From positions 1,922,001-1,986,000 of the forward strand of contig WHUZ01000002.1 of the NCBI GenBank assembly GCA_015179045.1: a stretch of DNA of 64,000 bases, written 5' to 3'. The notes under the pieces are model-generated. The model saw only the letters and a list, made by a program, of their open reading frames with translations. It was not told the origin of the DNA and searched no databases. Source of the DNA: Kalaharituber pfeilii (lineage: Eukaryota; Ascomycota; Pezizomycetes; Pezizales; Pezizaceae). Positions 12,152 to 24,476 of the stretch are shown here, in pieces. Position 1 is the first letter of the stretch; each line of letters begins with the position of its first letter. The translations under genes were made by a program, and so were the position numbers.

Positions 12152-13488
12152 CCCATCAGCAGAATATTTTTGCCTCTTAAATTTTTAACCTGAATCAAAA
12201 ACAGGCCTTCTAGGTTTCCTGCTGTTGTGCACTTGCCATCTTTTCCAGGGTTAGCCTAAATAAATAAATAAATAAATATTAATACCAATAGATAAAAAAA
12301 AAATCAATATATATACTTACCCGCACTGACTTTCTTTCAGTGGCAGAGGGGCCTAATGGGGGAGGGGGGGGGTATTGATAAGGGGTGTCGATGGGGGTTG
12401 TCAAACCGAGGTTAGCAGTGGCATGTATCAAAAGAATGAATGTACAGGTGGGTGTGGGGGTGGATGGGATGGTAAAGAGGCAACTACTAGCAGCAACATG
12501 GGCATTGTGCCAAAGCCGGCACGAGGCCGCGCCCGTCGCTTGTAGCTAGCGATACATGTAAGTTTTACATATATTGCGTATACCGCTTTCCCCATCCATG
12601 TTGCCTTCCTTTCTTCCCGAGACGCATGCAAGTAGCTGTCAACCGATTACCCTCAAATTGAAGAAAAGCAAACCCCACTCCCGAACTAGTAGTAGTGATT
12701 GAAGCTCGCTTTTTTTTTTTTTTTTTTTTGTTTTTCTCTCTCAGATGATGCTGGGTTCTACGTTTTTTGAATATACATTAAAAAAGGAGTTGAATATTTT
12801 TCCTATATGGCAACATGAGAATGTACAAAGATACCCTAGCCGGCTCAGACATGAAGTGGTTGAGAGAAGCGAAGGTGTTGTCTCATACCAAAACCCCAGA
12901 CAAAAATTCGACGCAAAAAGCGCTATACATATTTGTGCGAGGCATCCTCTGACTGAGTGCTTGCTCCCATGTAACAAATTTACAAGTACTCCGCTTCATG
13001 TTTTGGGATAACACGGCACGTGCACAGCGCATGCATAAAGATCTGAAGCAATATACTTGGTAAGATCTTTGCAGTAACGTTACTTGTATCTATATATACG
13101 AAGTATATATGGTAGGCCGTGAACGTAGAGCAGAGTCTGAGCACGAGAATAAAAGTAGAGTACTAATAGTTCGATTCCAGGATTATACGGTTTAATGGCA
13201 GTCTCGCCCAAGCGTCAGGCACTACGAATTATTTGCACATCTGATAATGTTGGAGAGAGCAAGAACACATGTATTTGAGCACTTCAGGTTCAGAGTATAC
13301 TACAACCGCTTACTATGGTGCCAATTTTCTTGTGTTAAGCTGCGTTCAATGACTTTGAAAAATCGTTTATTCCTTTAGAGGAAAATCCAGTATAATACCA
13401 CCATAATTCCTTTCAAATTTCCAGATGGAAATCCCAGATGGAGGAAAAGCTTCTATGTCATTATGCCAACATGCCAGTGCAATATATC
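11243..13488. other. Gene-poor region with simple repeats
   Basis: No gene is supported. It contains poly(T) runs at 12123-12151 and 12710-12729, an AAAT run near 12259-12280, and a diverged inverted repeat (11655-11785 against 12423-12560) described among the findings. Short ORFs here have no family motifs. Confidence 0.5.
12123..12151. repeat. Poly(T) tract
   Basis: An uninterrupted run of 29 T, preceded by an A run near 12086. It lies between the two arms of the inverted repeat of this region. Confidence 0.9.
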
Positions 13489-14930
13489 CTAACGCCACTT
13501 TTGAACGACAACTGCATTTATCAAGCCAGCATCTTTTATGGTTTGTGCATGATCAGTTAATTCCTTATTGGGGAAAGTTGTTTGAAGAACATAATTCCTG
13601 TTTCTGCTTGAAACACTAGCAGAATTGACGAATCCGTACAAATCGCCAACCGTATGTGTATGGTTGAAACGGCTGACGAGACGAGTTCCATCGCCAAGCC
13701 TTATCTGCAAGGTTGTGGTGGGTTGCGTGGAATCAATCTCAACCTGCGGTGCAGATGTAGTTTGGGATGAAGGGGCTGCTGCAGGTGTTGGAGCCGAAAC
13801 TGTCGATACAACATCAGGGGTGGGACTGCCTAAACGGACTCCTTGCCCACTGAAAGGTTCCTGTTTCTTCTTAGGAGCAACATAATCCTCCTCAAGTCGT
13901 TTAAAGACATGCACGTCCGCTTGTTGGCCTTGTTGAACACCCATCAAATGTGTTGGAGCTCTTCCACTCTGAATCGCCCGCAAGATCTCTTGGTTGTTGG
14001 GATCATCGTATCTCATTAGAGGTCCATCTTCAATGCTAAAACCATTGCGCCAGAATGTAAGAGATCTGCTAACAATTTCAGGTGCTCGAGGCTGACGTGC
14101 TGATGGATCTGACACCGTGACTGAGGGAGTGTCTTCGGAACCAAGTGTTTGACCAACTCCTGAAAAGCGCGGCTTAGAAGGACCAGGAGTTGATTCGGCT
14201 TGGCGCCGTTGTGCTTCCCCCCTATTAGTTTGAATGTTAGCTATGCTCAACACTGTTAGAGGGGACTGAAGTATACTTGGCTTTATTCAAGATGTTGTGA
14301 ATTATTTCCTTGCCCCCATCACCTTTTCCTGGAGTCTTAATTGCCAACCCGCTATAACAGCAGTTTAGTATGCTAGAAATTTCCGTGAACTATGACAGAG
14401 CTTACGATTTCTCTCCACCAGCAAAGAAGTCTTGCTGAGTCTCTTCCTCGTCAGACTCCGGGTCAGCCGACCTACTACCTTCCCTTCTCAGATCGCTGAA
14501 CGACACCAATCCTCTAGACCTTCATATATATATTAGTTTCGGCTAGAAGGCCTCGAAGAATGATCTGAATCACCTTGACTGATTTCCACCACTTGCCCGG
14601 GCACCACTGCTGGATACTGGAGGAGGGGAAGGAGATGCCTCTTCCATCTCATGATCATCACTTTCGTTGTCTGATTGTGGGTTATCACCCCCAAAGAACT
14701 GATTGACGGCCATCTACCATGCTGAAGTCAACATCCATTTCCTCAGCTCACAGACTAAGACTCCTTACATTCAAATCCCATTTTGACGCCTCCAAGATAT
14801 GCTGGGCCTGTAAGTTGAAGCATCAGTGAATGTCCACAGGAGAGCAAAGGTGACCTGGACTGTACCTGTTCTGGATCTGCCTGCGTCAGCGAGCAAAACT
14901 GTGAAATAAGCTCACTATGGTCCGACATCG
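13489..14930 (-). CDS. SHP1: p47/Shp1 UBA-SEP-UBX cofactor of Cdc48
   Basis: An adaptor that links the AAA ATPase Cdc48/p97 to ubiquitinated cargo in membrane fusion, ERAD and phosphatase-1 assembly. The ATG at 14930 opens a short exon encoding a UBA domain (MSDHSELISQFCSLT...). It is spliced to a second piece (QHILEASKWDLN) and then to MAVNQFFGG. The middle is acidic and Ser/Pro-rich. The large last exon holds the SEP domain (SRSLTFWRNGFSIEDGPLMR to the ADVHVFKR region) and a C-terminal UBX domain. That domain carries the TTFPNKEL loop of p47-type UBX, which contacts Cdc48, and ends in VVVQKWR. All three domains are in canonical order and complete. The gene is divergent from OXA1, and their starts are about 500 bp apart. 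Confidence 0.93.
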
Positions 14931-15432
14931 GTGTACAATGGTATATCTGTATGGACCTTTTTTCTTTCCTTGTTTTCACTGCGTGTGCACGGCCAGCACC
15001 GAAGAAATGGTTACCGATCGAGAGGCAGTGACGCAAATAAGGAAGACTTGTGGAAAGCAACCGAAAACGGACGCGGAATATCTCCTGTGTAATAAACGGT
15101 CGAGACGGTGAGTGAGGGACGTAAAAAGTCTGTGGGGGGTGAAGGGTATGGAAAACTGGACATTGAAGGTTGCACGCACGACCCAGTACCTCTTCGCTCA
15201 AGCTTACTCACCCTGCGAGCTTATCGATAGGCGTTGGTGTGGGGCTCGCAAGGTGCAGTGCCAAGCCCTCATCGCGGCGGGGCTACGAAGTACAGCAGCA
15301 AAAAAGAGGTGGACGATTGCACCGGGCGACCCCGAGGCAGTCAGCAAAGGGCACAGCAGGAAGCGTGCTGCCGGCAGTGACCACCAAGCGGCCGCAATTC
15401 AGAACCTGAGTGAATACTTGCAACTTGACACA
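14931..15432. promoter_or_regulatory. Shared divergent promoter region of SHP1 and OXA1
   Basis: A 502-bp interval separates two head-to-head start codons. It must hold both promoters and leaders. I found no diagnostic operator. Open frames crossing it on both strands are continuations of the first exons, without domain content. Confidence 0.45.
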
Positions 15433-17016
15433 ATGCTCGCCTCACATCTGATGCGAGCAACTGCTCGCTCAGGCTCTACCGCAATTGGTCTTTGCTCACG
15501 CTCTCTGGGTTCCCTACGCTGGTACTCTAGAGCTTCGAAACAGGTTGCTAACGCTATCCCCTATTCCTTAATTGCCCTGTCAAGTTGGATTGATACTGAT
15601 TACTTCCGACTGCATGAGTTTAGGGCCTCCCGGTACGGAGCAATTCGTCTCCCTTACTTGTTAGGAGACCTACAATGCTGTCAGCAAAAAATACTCCCAT
15701 TGCCTCCCTAATATACCCACTAGGTGCCCGTTACAAGACCACCGCGTCCAACTCTACTGTTGCCCCTGTCGCTGGGGACCCTCCTGTCCCCACTGAATTC
15801 GAGCCATTTGACTCTATCTCACCTCTTGATTTCACCACACTCACGGACGTACAAAAGACAATACCAGAGAAGCTCGGATTTCTTCATGAGCTAGGATTAG
15901 ATTTTGGATGGGGACCGACGTCTTGCATGCAATGGCTATTGGAGCATATTCACGTATACGCCGGTACGCCGTGGTGGGGCTCGATCGTACTTGCGACTGT
16001 CCTGATACGTGTGATTCAATTTCCGGGATACATGATGATGTCTGATAATGCGGCAAAGTTGAAAGAAGTGCAGCCTTTCGCGGCACCTCTGGTGATGAAA
16101 TTGCAGAAGTCGCAGATGGCTGGAGATCTAGCTACTGCATACATTGCTAAGAAAGAGCTTACTTATATATATAACAGAGGTGGCATTACGCGAAAGTGGA
16201 TGCTTTTTCCATTGTTTCAAATACCCATTTTCTATGGGTTCTATCATCTGCTTCGGACCATGTCATATACACCCGTACCCGGACTGTTGGAAGGTGGTAC
16301 GCTATGGTTTACAGATCTCACCAGTGCAGACCCATTTATCACATTACCTATAGTGGCCAGTGCCACCATGGCGTTTTCAATTTGGGTTAGTATTTATCTA
16401 TGAGACTCATTGTAAGCTCTTACCGACATACTGACATGTTCTATAGCTCGGAGGAGATGCTGGAAGCAGTCAACTTTCACCTCAAGTCAGAAAGTTCATG
16501 TTAATCGGATTTCCGCTAATCAGCTTCCTAGTCATGTTCAGTTGGCCAGCTGTAAGGCTCTTTTGCGATTCCATTTCCATACCTAACGCTGACACTCTTG
16601 GCTAGGCTTTGACTCTCTACTTTGCAACTAACGGAGTTCTCGGTATTGTTCAAAATCTCCTACTGAGGAACGCTACACTCCGAGAGATTTCCGGCCTCTA
16701 TCCAATGTCCACAGAACCTGCTCCACGCTCCAACTTCGTTATTGAACCAAGCAGCATGTTGCAAAACAAGCAAGACGAAAATCTCTCGATGCTAGAGCAA
16801 TGGAAGAGGATGCTAGAGTCGGTCAGCAATCAGAACAAGCAACCGTCTACCCCAACAATCGCGGCTAATTTTACTGCTTGGAAGACATCATTAGACGAGA
16901 AATCGAAGTCTCGGAAGTATGATGCTTATGAGAGAAAGAGGCAGCAGGAGGAGGCAGCAAGGAAGAGATTGTTGATGGAGGAGAGGCGTAGGAAAGGTGA
17001 GAAGAGTGAGCTGTAG
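15433..17016 (+). CDS. OXA1: Mitochondrial inner-membrane insertase Oxa1
   Basis: Inserts mitochondrially encoded and some imported proteins (for example Cox2) into the inner membrane. It belongs to the YidC/Oxa1/Alb3 family. The ATG at 15433 gives an Arg/Ser-rich, acid-poor presequence. A first intron then joins to the exon containing LSAKNTPIAS. A phase-compatible choice is 15523-15664, but this border is tentative. The core shows WGPTSCMQWLLEHIHVYAG, WWGSIVLATVLIR and the coiled KLKEVQPFAAPL hairpin. MLFPLFQIPIFYGFYHLLR and three further helices follow, split by introns near 16385-16446 and 16552-16605. The soluble tail is long and charged (KYDAYERKRQQEEAARKR), a mitoribosome-binding C-terminus as in yeast Oxa1. 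The stop is at 17014-17016. Confidence 0.93.
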
Positions 17017-17661
17017 GATACCAACCCTTGGTAGTTCCTCTAAAATCTGTTGATTGCAATTACTAGTACATTACCATCTTGTCTAAATATGTATATAGAA
17101 TCATAAATTGGTCTCGTGCACATTCCTCCATTGTATGTAAGCTTTAAAATACAGAAAGCATAGTTCATATACTAGTGTCAATGTGAGAATGCAACAGTTA
17201 AGCAGCGTGTTTTATGTAATATGTAAATGTCTTCTATATGTACAATAAAAACCATCACGTCATCTATTTCATGGATATAGAAACAAATGCAGATGGAAAG
17301 AAGGTAGGCGCAGAACTGAATATACACATCATCATAAATCGAAAAGAAAAAAACAAACCAGAAGATCTACCTATTTACTATTCAGATCAACAGCCACCCT
17401 GTAAGATTTATACTTTTTCTTCAGCCGTTCCACTATTTTACATTCGTTGGATACCGAATCGGGAAGGTAGCGTGACCATAGAAATTTAATCTTGTATAGC
17501 CTGACCAACGATGCTCCTTATATATCCAAGCTCACTAGAAGACGCCTCTCTTTTTTTTCTGTATTTGTGTGTTTTTCATGCAGGTCGTGACACTCTTGAT
17601 TCCTCCGGTTGCACCCAGTCCCGAGGCCGCACCCATATAATCACTTTGAAAGCGTGAGGGT
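17017..17661. other. Convergent 3' intergenic region between OXA1 and MIM1
   Basis: AT-rich, 645 bp, between two convergent genes. It holds 3' untranslated sequence of both. An 83-codon plus-strand frame at 17238 is lysine/isoleucine-rich, with no family motif, and I treat it as non-coding. Confidence 0.5.
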
Positions 17662-18183
17662 TTATTCCAGGCTGGTAGTATGCTGCAAGTCATGGTTTTG
17701 CTGCCCCCGCCTCCTATCTTGCTCTGTATTGTTGCTTCGGATTTCCACACCGGGTCCCATGGTCCTGCGTCCAAGCGGGAAGACCTGTGTTGATGGGAGG
17801 TGGGGGATTAGCTTCAACAACGCCAACAACAATTGCAATGAAATCTGCTTCAGGTCCAAGAAGATGGTAATCTGAACGTCAAGAGATGCAGCACAGGAGA
17901 AATAATAACGCACCCTTGTGCTTCCCCAGCCTAACCTGAACGCAATTTCGTGTGCGAATAGTTCTCCAAAGCCCAACATCAAACCGTTGATAAAGGGCAG
18001 CACGAGGTTAATTGCTGCAGTCTTCAGAATTGAAATCACTGTGGGCGGTCGATATAAGACTAGTGGGCTAGAGGTGCTTGTAGAAGACTGCGAATCTGAA
18101 TCTGCGGCATTGTGGGAGTTTGATGGGTCTTCGTGCAGAAGAGAGGAACTTGTATGAGGGACGTCGGCAGCTTGCGAAGACAT
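17662..18183 (-). CDS. MIM1: Mitochondrial outer-membrane import protein Mim1
   Basis: A single-span subunit of the MIM complex, which inserts alpha-helical proteins (for example Tom20 and Tom70) into the mitochondrial outer membrane. Two exons, 18183-17914 and 17784-17662, are both phase 0 and give 130 residues. The N-terminal half is Ser/Asp/His-rich. The single membrane segment carries the family signature LPFINGLMLGFGELFAHE followed by FRLGW. Splicing joins STR to VFPLGRRTMGPGVEIR, a tail that fungal Mim1 proteins share. The intron length is a multiple of three and has no stop, so an unspliced reading is also open. The spliced one restores the expected junction. The gene is convergent with OXA1, another mitochondrial insertase. 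Confidence 0.88.
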   Translation of the reverse strand: MSSQAADVPHTSSSLLHEDPSNSHNAADSDSQSSTSTSSPLVLYRPPTVISILKTAAINLVLPFINGLMLGFGELFAHEIAFRLGWGSTRVRYYFSCAASLDVQITIFLDLKQISLQLLLALLKLIPHLPSTQVFPLGRRTMGPGVEIRSNNTEQDRRRGQQNHDLQHTTSLE

Positions 18184-18682
18184 TGAGTATGATCGGTTTT
18201 CTGGCTGGAGCGATCTAGGTCAATGGAGGATTATTTCAATTGAGTGCAAATCTTGCCTATTGTTTCCAAACTGAGAAATTCGCGATATTGGTGGGGATGG
18301 TGGAGGGTGCGAGACCAGACCACTCTAATTCGCAAAAATGTGTCGAGTTCGGTTACTAAGATGCACAGGAATCCCACTGCCAAGACTTCAGTGTCCTACC
18401 TAACCGCTCAGGGTAATGCTTGTAGTGAAGTTGACTAGCCCCTTCAGATCAATTCTTGGCATCGACAGTTATGCATAGCTAAATCTTGTTGGTGAATTCT
18501 TAACGTAACTGAAGACTAGAATGTTGGAAAATGCAAGCAACCCATGCAATCATGTATGTATTCTGACCCCGTTATCTCCTAAAAACAATTCATATCATGA
18601 ATTACATATTCTAATTATGCAAGCTTAGTACAAATGGAGGTTGCAAGAGCACATGCGCAAATGAAAATCCGAATCAAGTATT
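18184..18682. other. Intergenic region upstream of MIM1
   Basis: A 499-bp interval holding the MIM1 promoter and the 3' flank of CWH43. No gene is seen. A 64-codon plus-strand frame at 18244 has no domain. Confidence 0.5.
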
Positions 18683-21600
18683 TTATGCAAAGTATCTGAA
18701 AAATCCGATTAGCTTGGATTAACCATCTTGCGTAACAGGGGCATGGTAGTGTTAAGAAACTACGAACCTAGGTTGATTGAAAACATGGTATCTATGGCCG
18801 CGTACGCCTTCACCATTAAACATTGCGGGGAATCTTAGACCTTCTGGCACTTGCTCCTCAGGTATAATGGTGTTTGATGATTCCTTATCTCCGCCAATCA
18901 CGAATTTACCAACCTACTACACATCAATAAAAGGTACTTAATTTTAGAGGAGATTTCAGACGAACCTGAAGTTCAGTATCTGTAATAGTCGATCTACTGA
19001 CTCTTGCATATCCCACTCTTTTGATACCACGATATAGGATGTACTCGCACCATCTATCCCAATCGCTTGGGTCAATGTCCTTCATGCGTGACTGTTCGCT
19101 GACATATGTATTGTAATTCCCCTGAAGTGGTTTCGTAACCAAGTAGCTGAGCAAGATTAAAGGCCGAGGCGAGTTACTCATCAATTTAGCGATACCCTCC
19201 GACTGTAGGCGACGATCTTCGACGTCCTCTTCCTGCCCACTGTGAAACACGAGCACGTCTACAAGTTCATCGTACACGTCGAGGGTTGCTAAGATTGCTG
19301 GTGCAAGCTCTCCAACCGGTGATGGCAGCAAGTGATGAGTAGAATTGACGATAGGGAATTTGGACAGAAGGGCAGCTCCCCATGTATGCTTATTCGGACC
19401 TGGCCCGAAGTCGGCATACATACCCAAGTCTTCTGCGAGGAATTGTGTGATATCGCGATTTCCCATAATGATGCGTTGCAGGTCGGATTCCAAAAGACCT
19501 TCCCCAAACTATGTCAGTAAACGTTTGATTTATGCAGATTAGAAATTCTTACCGACGATGTCAACCTCCATTTCTTTGAAGAGGTCCCTCATCCTCCGCT
19601 CACTTGACCACATGTTATTGTCAATACCAAAGTGAACAGTCCAGATCCCTGCTGTAACCACTTTGTGCTCCTTGTTATATGGTTTGTAATCAAATGTTGG
19701 GAACCGCATATAGGCAACTGCGATAGCAAACATCTCCAGTGCTGTTAGAAGGTAGACGAAGTACGACTTTACACGTCGCTGGAAAGGGCTGATAACAGCA
19801 CTTGCAGGGGCTTTTCCTTTTCCACCATTGGCAAAGGTGTTTGCAGAGTAGACACCAGCCCCAATGAGGAGCATTGTGACTGTCATCACGAGATCAGTTC
19901 TCTCCCTCAGGAGGGGCCCCCCAGGAACAAATGCATACGCAACCGTCCAGACATGGGCAAGGACAAGTAGGTTATAGATCAAGAATGCGTTGCCAAAGGT
20001 CGTTGCAGGTCCATACTGGATTGCAGTCCGAATGAAAACAGGCATAATGCTCATCATGTATGTTGCAAGTATTAATGCCCCATAATATCCGAACCAACCA
20101 TGGTTGTTATGGAGGATTGCCGCCCCGGTGCAGCCCAATCCGTAAACTGCCCAATTGCGACCCAGACTCTCGCGGAAGCTTCCAATAAGGAACCCAAGGC
20201 CCATAGCAAGAAGTGTATATGCTCCATGAGGAGCAGCCAACGGACCAGTAATTGGATATCCATCCCAGACCCATGTGATCATTGTGCTTGAATCGGAGAG
20301 TAGGGAATGCAGACCAAAGAACATGCCTGCTAAGCCCAACGAAATAGGGAAGGATGACCCCTTCTTAACCTTTGCGTCTGACAAATCCTGTGCATGAGTA
20401 GCTTTCCTAGTAGACCTGAGCACTGCGAGGATCCCAAGGACCAGTCCAGTCTTATTCCAGCCACCATTTTCGACATTCATGATTGGCCATACTGGGTTGT
20501 TGCTGTAGCAGGCAAACTTGGCCACACTTGAGGCAATCAATCCCAGGGAAAAACCAGAAATCCTAGCATCCAACCTGGCGGGATTATTACGCTCAGCGAA
20601 GAAAGCTGTGGCTAGAGCAAGGCAGGAAAACCAAACCCCTCCTCCAGTGACAAAAAGGCGATGTGTAGGCTTTGGAAAATAGAAGGCAACCAGTCCGGTC
20701 AGAGATAGAAGGTAAGTAAGTCGCAAGTGGTTAGCGAGGAACCTGCGAAGAGGGCCAATTCCAAGGATATACGGAGCAATGGAGGTCATAACTAGTGCTT
20801 CGTAGCCCGAGATTCCCATATGCCAGAGTGGAAAATCTGTTAGAGATTAGTACATAATTGGGATGCAAACAAAGGTATACAGACACCAAACTGTAACTCC
20901 TAGAGATGTTAAAACAGTCCAAAACATGAACTACGCATGTTAGCCTAGTCCGATGCGCTGAAAACGAGGGAGAGCTCACTCCAGTGTATATATCTGCAGC
21001 GGAATCCAACAGGTCGCTCCAGGTAAACTTTCCGGAAACCAACTGCTTCAAATTCTTGTCGTTTCTTTGAAATCGCTATCAGGATTATGTTTCTGATATA
21101 CGATTAGGCAAGGATATAAAACTCACTTCGCCTTTTCTGCTACGGAGTCTGCCAAAATACCAGACTGCCTATAAAAGTATTGGTAATTGTTCTTATTAGG
21201 AATTCCAATTGCTATCTACAATGGGAGCCAAACATACCCTTTGCTGACTCCCTTGACATCCACGACTCTAAATTCGAGTCCTGCATAATCCAAAGCGGTA
21301 ACCGCATCAAATCCAACATCAAAAAGAATTAGAGACCATTCGAAGAAGGCATAAATTGTATATGCTATTACACATATGATGTGTCAATTCAACAATTCGT
21401 AAGAAAATGGAGAGTTTGGGACAAGGCCAGCCTACCTCCGGGAACCTTGTGAACTTTGTGCTGTATAAAGAAGTAAATCAACGGTACAAGCGTACCGAAG
21501 AAAGCACTAGCGAGTATTTTCCGGTATTTTATTGCCTGGGCATTCATTGGGGATAGTGCGAGACATCCAAGAGTCCATGGCAAGGTAAAAACCAAGTATG

Positions 21601-22314
21601 AAATCATAAAAATGTCGTGCCATTGGTGGTCATCAGTGGATGTGATATAAACCCATCCGCCGCAAAGAAACGTCCTCGATAACCCAGTGAATAAGAGAAA
21701 TTTCGGAAGGAAACTGTTTGGTCGTGCGGTAAGCAAGTACCAGAGCAGCACCAACGCAAATCGAGGACCTGGAAATCACAATCAACACTTCCTATCTTGA
21801 TGGTGATATGCTGTAGAAGGTACCTGATGTGACCGCTATCAGAAGTTGGAAGACGGAGCGTTCAGGATATCTGTCTCCAATGGTTGCAGATACAGATGGA
21901 AACCATTCATCCGGATAGCCCTTCAAAGTGTTGATTAGAATTCGGTTGGTTTCATCGAACTTGATTGTACTCACGTAGTGCTCATTTTGAACGATTTTAC
22001 GAAAATGTAATTTCCTACCAGCGAAGTGAGCTAAGGTTCTGTCTCAGTTGAGTCAAAACAGCGGCCTACATTCCGACCACCAGAGCGCCCAAAAATGCGG
22101 CTGTATGAGATTCTTATTAGATCGAGAGCTCACTACTTAGTTTCTGTCCCTCATCAAAGGAATTACAGACAATATGCTACCACGGTGTGTGCCCATGATA
22201 CCCATTTCCCAGATAGCTGTGGGTTTGCATAGAAGTTAGCGCCCAAACTGGCCTGTCCGTTAATTTGAGAGCACATACCGAAAAAACGACCGTGCCGTCC
22301 TTGTCTTTCGCCAT
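18683..22314 (-). CDS. CWH43: Cwh43: GPI-anchor ceramide remodelling protein
   Basis: Replaces diacylglycerol in GPI anchors with ceramide in the ER and Golgi, so it affects cell-wall protein sorting. The ATG at 22314 ([11 protein letters not shown]) starts the first of many small exons. The N-terminal part has several membrane helices of the FRAG1/DRAM type, with [20 protein letters not shown] as its recognisable block. A large exon (about 20819-19539) carries ten or more further helices. The C-terminal third is a soluble endonuclease/exonuclease/phosphatase-like fold: [30 protein letters not shown] and HSGQEED. The last intron (18767-18696) leaves a 13-nt final exon coding YFA and stop after HVFNQPR. 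The single chain corresponds to the fused form found in yeast. Confidence 0.92.
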
Positions 22315-22912
22315 GACAGCAATTGCACGAACAGAAAAGCGGTGTCAATCAATCAATCGATCGAGGGGGTGAGCGCGACGTGCGGGCAAGAAGTGAGAGG
22401 CATCCAGGCGTTGCGTGGGTGTGTGGATGCGTGTGCGGTGGGTGCGTGGGTGCGTTGCTTACTTTCTGGGGAGCTTGACACGATAGTTTTTGTGGGCCCC
22501 TGAACGCAGGTCTCGGCTCGGGATCGGCTCCGTTTCCCTCAGGCGAGATGCCAGCGCCGAGGCTTGCTGGACGCTCGCCAAGCGCAGGCCACTGTGCGGG
22601 CACTACCTATGATACCAGTAAGACTACACAGCGCGCACGCAGCTGGGAGTCTGTTGTGTGGTACTGTAGCCCCCGGCGGCTTCTGACTGCGCGAGGTATG
22701 ATATCAGGCATAGGGAGGAAACTGACAAAAGACCTTGTCACCCACAGTATAGACACCTCACTGGCTCTGCTAACAAATAAGGGATGGCGATCGTCTGTGA
22801 CACATGTTTTAGCTTCGATAAGAAAACCTCTGTTCTCGTCCTCAGATTGCACAGTTTCGACCTCAGATGGATACAGGCTACTCTCCCTACCCAGGGCCGT
22901 GCTAGAGCTGTG
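22315..22912. other. Intergenic region upstream of CWH43
   Basis: About 600 bp containing the CWH43 promoter and the 3' flank of the D-serine dehydratase-like gene. A GTGTGGATGCGTG-rich stretch lies at 22415-22455. No gene is seen. Confidence 0.5.
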
Positions 22913-24476
22913 CTACCAGCCTCTAAACCTTACCCACACATCCTGAACAATGTTTCCTCGGTCTTCTTTATCTGAATCAACCACAATATACCAGCCATGC
23001 CCACTACCAGCAATGCACGCATGCTGCGGAAAGATTCTCAACTTGTCCCCTATGATCAAGTCCTTCGCCAAGTCATTGTTTTTTCTGCTCAAGATTCCGT
23101 GCTCTTGGCTGATTTTCTTTACTACCCATCGTCCATTACCAAGTGGCGCACCACTGCTCAACTCTTCAGTGGGCTCAGCCCAGTTACTCACCAATCCCCA
23201 TATACCTTCCCATTCACTGCCTACTTTTCCAGGCTCTCTTCCGAGTCCTAGCGTGCCCACATTGACAAGCGCCTCGGATCGTACAGGATAAACGCTTGCT
23301 ACTTCAGCAAGAACTGTTAAAGCAATATCCCCTAGTTCAAGTTTTTCTATGCCTGCCAACACATTCGTTGCAATTTGTTGCAGGTCTAGGATAGTATATA
23401 CACCTGCATGAACTTCGAGATTCACACGCTTGAGCGACTTGGCTTTTTCGAGCAGTTGTTGTAAATGAAAAAACCATGTGCTCTGCTTGAGGATTTCCGT
23501 CGGATTCAGCAAGTTTTCTAGAACTAGTGCGGTTGGAGAGGCCCCAACAGAAATGGTAATGTCAGTCCCCATTTGTCCTCCATGAACGTCGAATTGTAGT
23601 GCGTCCAGAGCACATTGAATCTCTTCTGAAAGCAACCACAGCGCATCCTCAGGCCTCGAGCTAGAGTAGCTATTGCCTGAGTGTGTATAAAGCCCTCTGA
23701 ACTTAGCAATTCCTGAGTCACAAAGATCTCCGACAGCTTCAATCAACTGCCTCAGCAAATGTCCTTCTGTTGCATGTATCCCTGCTCTGTTGTATCCAGC
23801 GTCTAATTTGATGAACACCCCATAATTCCAGCTCTCACTTCCACCTTCCTTGGAAAGTTCTTCAAGGTGTCCCAAAGTGTGGCTTAGCTGTTCATAGTTA
23901 TCAATTAGGACGGAAACTTCGATATTGGGGAACGGTAATTTAATAAGCTTATGAAGGCGTGGGAAGGTAGATGGGGGAAGTGGAAACGCATAGATGATCT
24001 TACCAAATGGTCAACGGTTAGCATTCCTTCCATATGACACCTTAGAGGTTTCCCGAATGCTTACATCTGTTACAAGGCCTTCCTTGATTAAGGGAATTAA
24101 GCCTTCTGCTTCGGCAATGGTCGAAACGCATACTCTTCCAGTTCCTGGGCCTGGCACAGGGGTTGATGTGCCATAGAGTTGATAGCGGGTAAGTTCTACA
24201 GTCTTTGGCAAATGTGAACAAGCTGAGGAAATCCTATTGGTAGCTTGAAAAACATACCTTGTGGGTTTTAACATGGCCTCTAAAGCCTATTCCCAGAGCA
24301 TTACATGTCCAAAGCATCCGTCGACAGTTCTTCCTTACAATTGCAAGATCCAAGACAGCGGCTGGGGTCGGAATTGCAGAGAGAGGCTGGCCCACAAAGA
24401 GTGACTTCAGGTGTTCTTTTGATGGAGAAGGGTAGAGGCTGTTATTCACAGCTGCAACGCTCAGTGCTGAAGGCAT
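22913..24476 (-). CDS. D-serine dehydratase-like PLP enzyme (fold type III, Dsd1 / D-threonine aldolase family)
   Basis: Predicted zinc-dependent PLP enzyme converting D-serine to pyruvate and ammonia; relatives are D-threonine aldolases. The ATG at 24476 gives LSAIPTPAAVLDLAIVRKNC, then RGHVKTHK, whose Lys is the expected Schiff-base residue. Two introns follow, near 24256-24213 and 24065-24003. The barrel continues with YGVFIKLDAGYNRAG, GLYTHSGNSY and ISVGASPTAL. Next are NLEVHAGVY and the C-terminal beta-domain with GREPGK. The motif QHACIAGSGHGWYIVVD contains the His-x-Cys zinc pair described for eukaryotic D-serine dehydratases. That supports dehydratase over aldolase, although substrate cannot be fixed by sequence alone. 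Length, about 430 residues, is normal. Confidence 0.88.
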
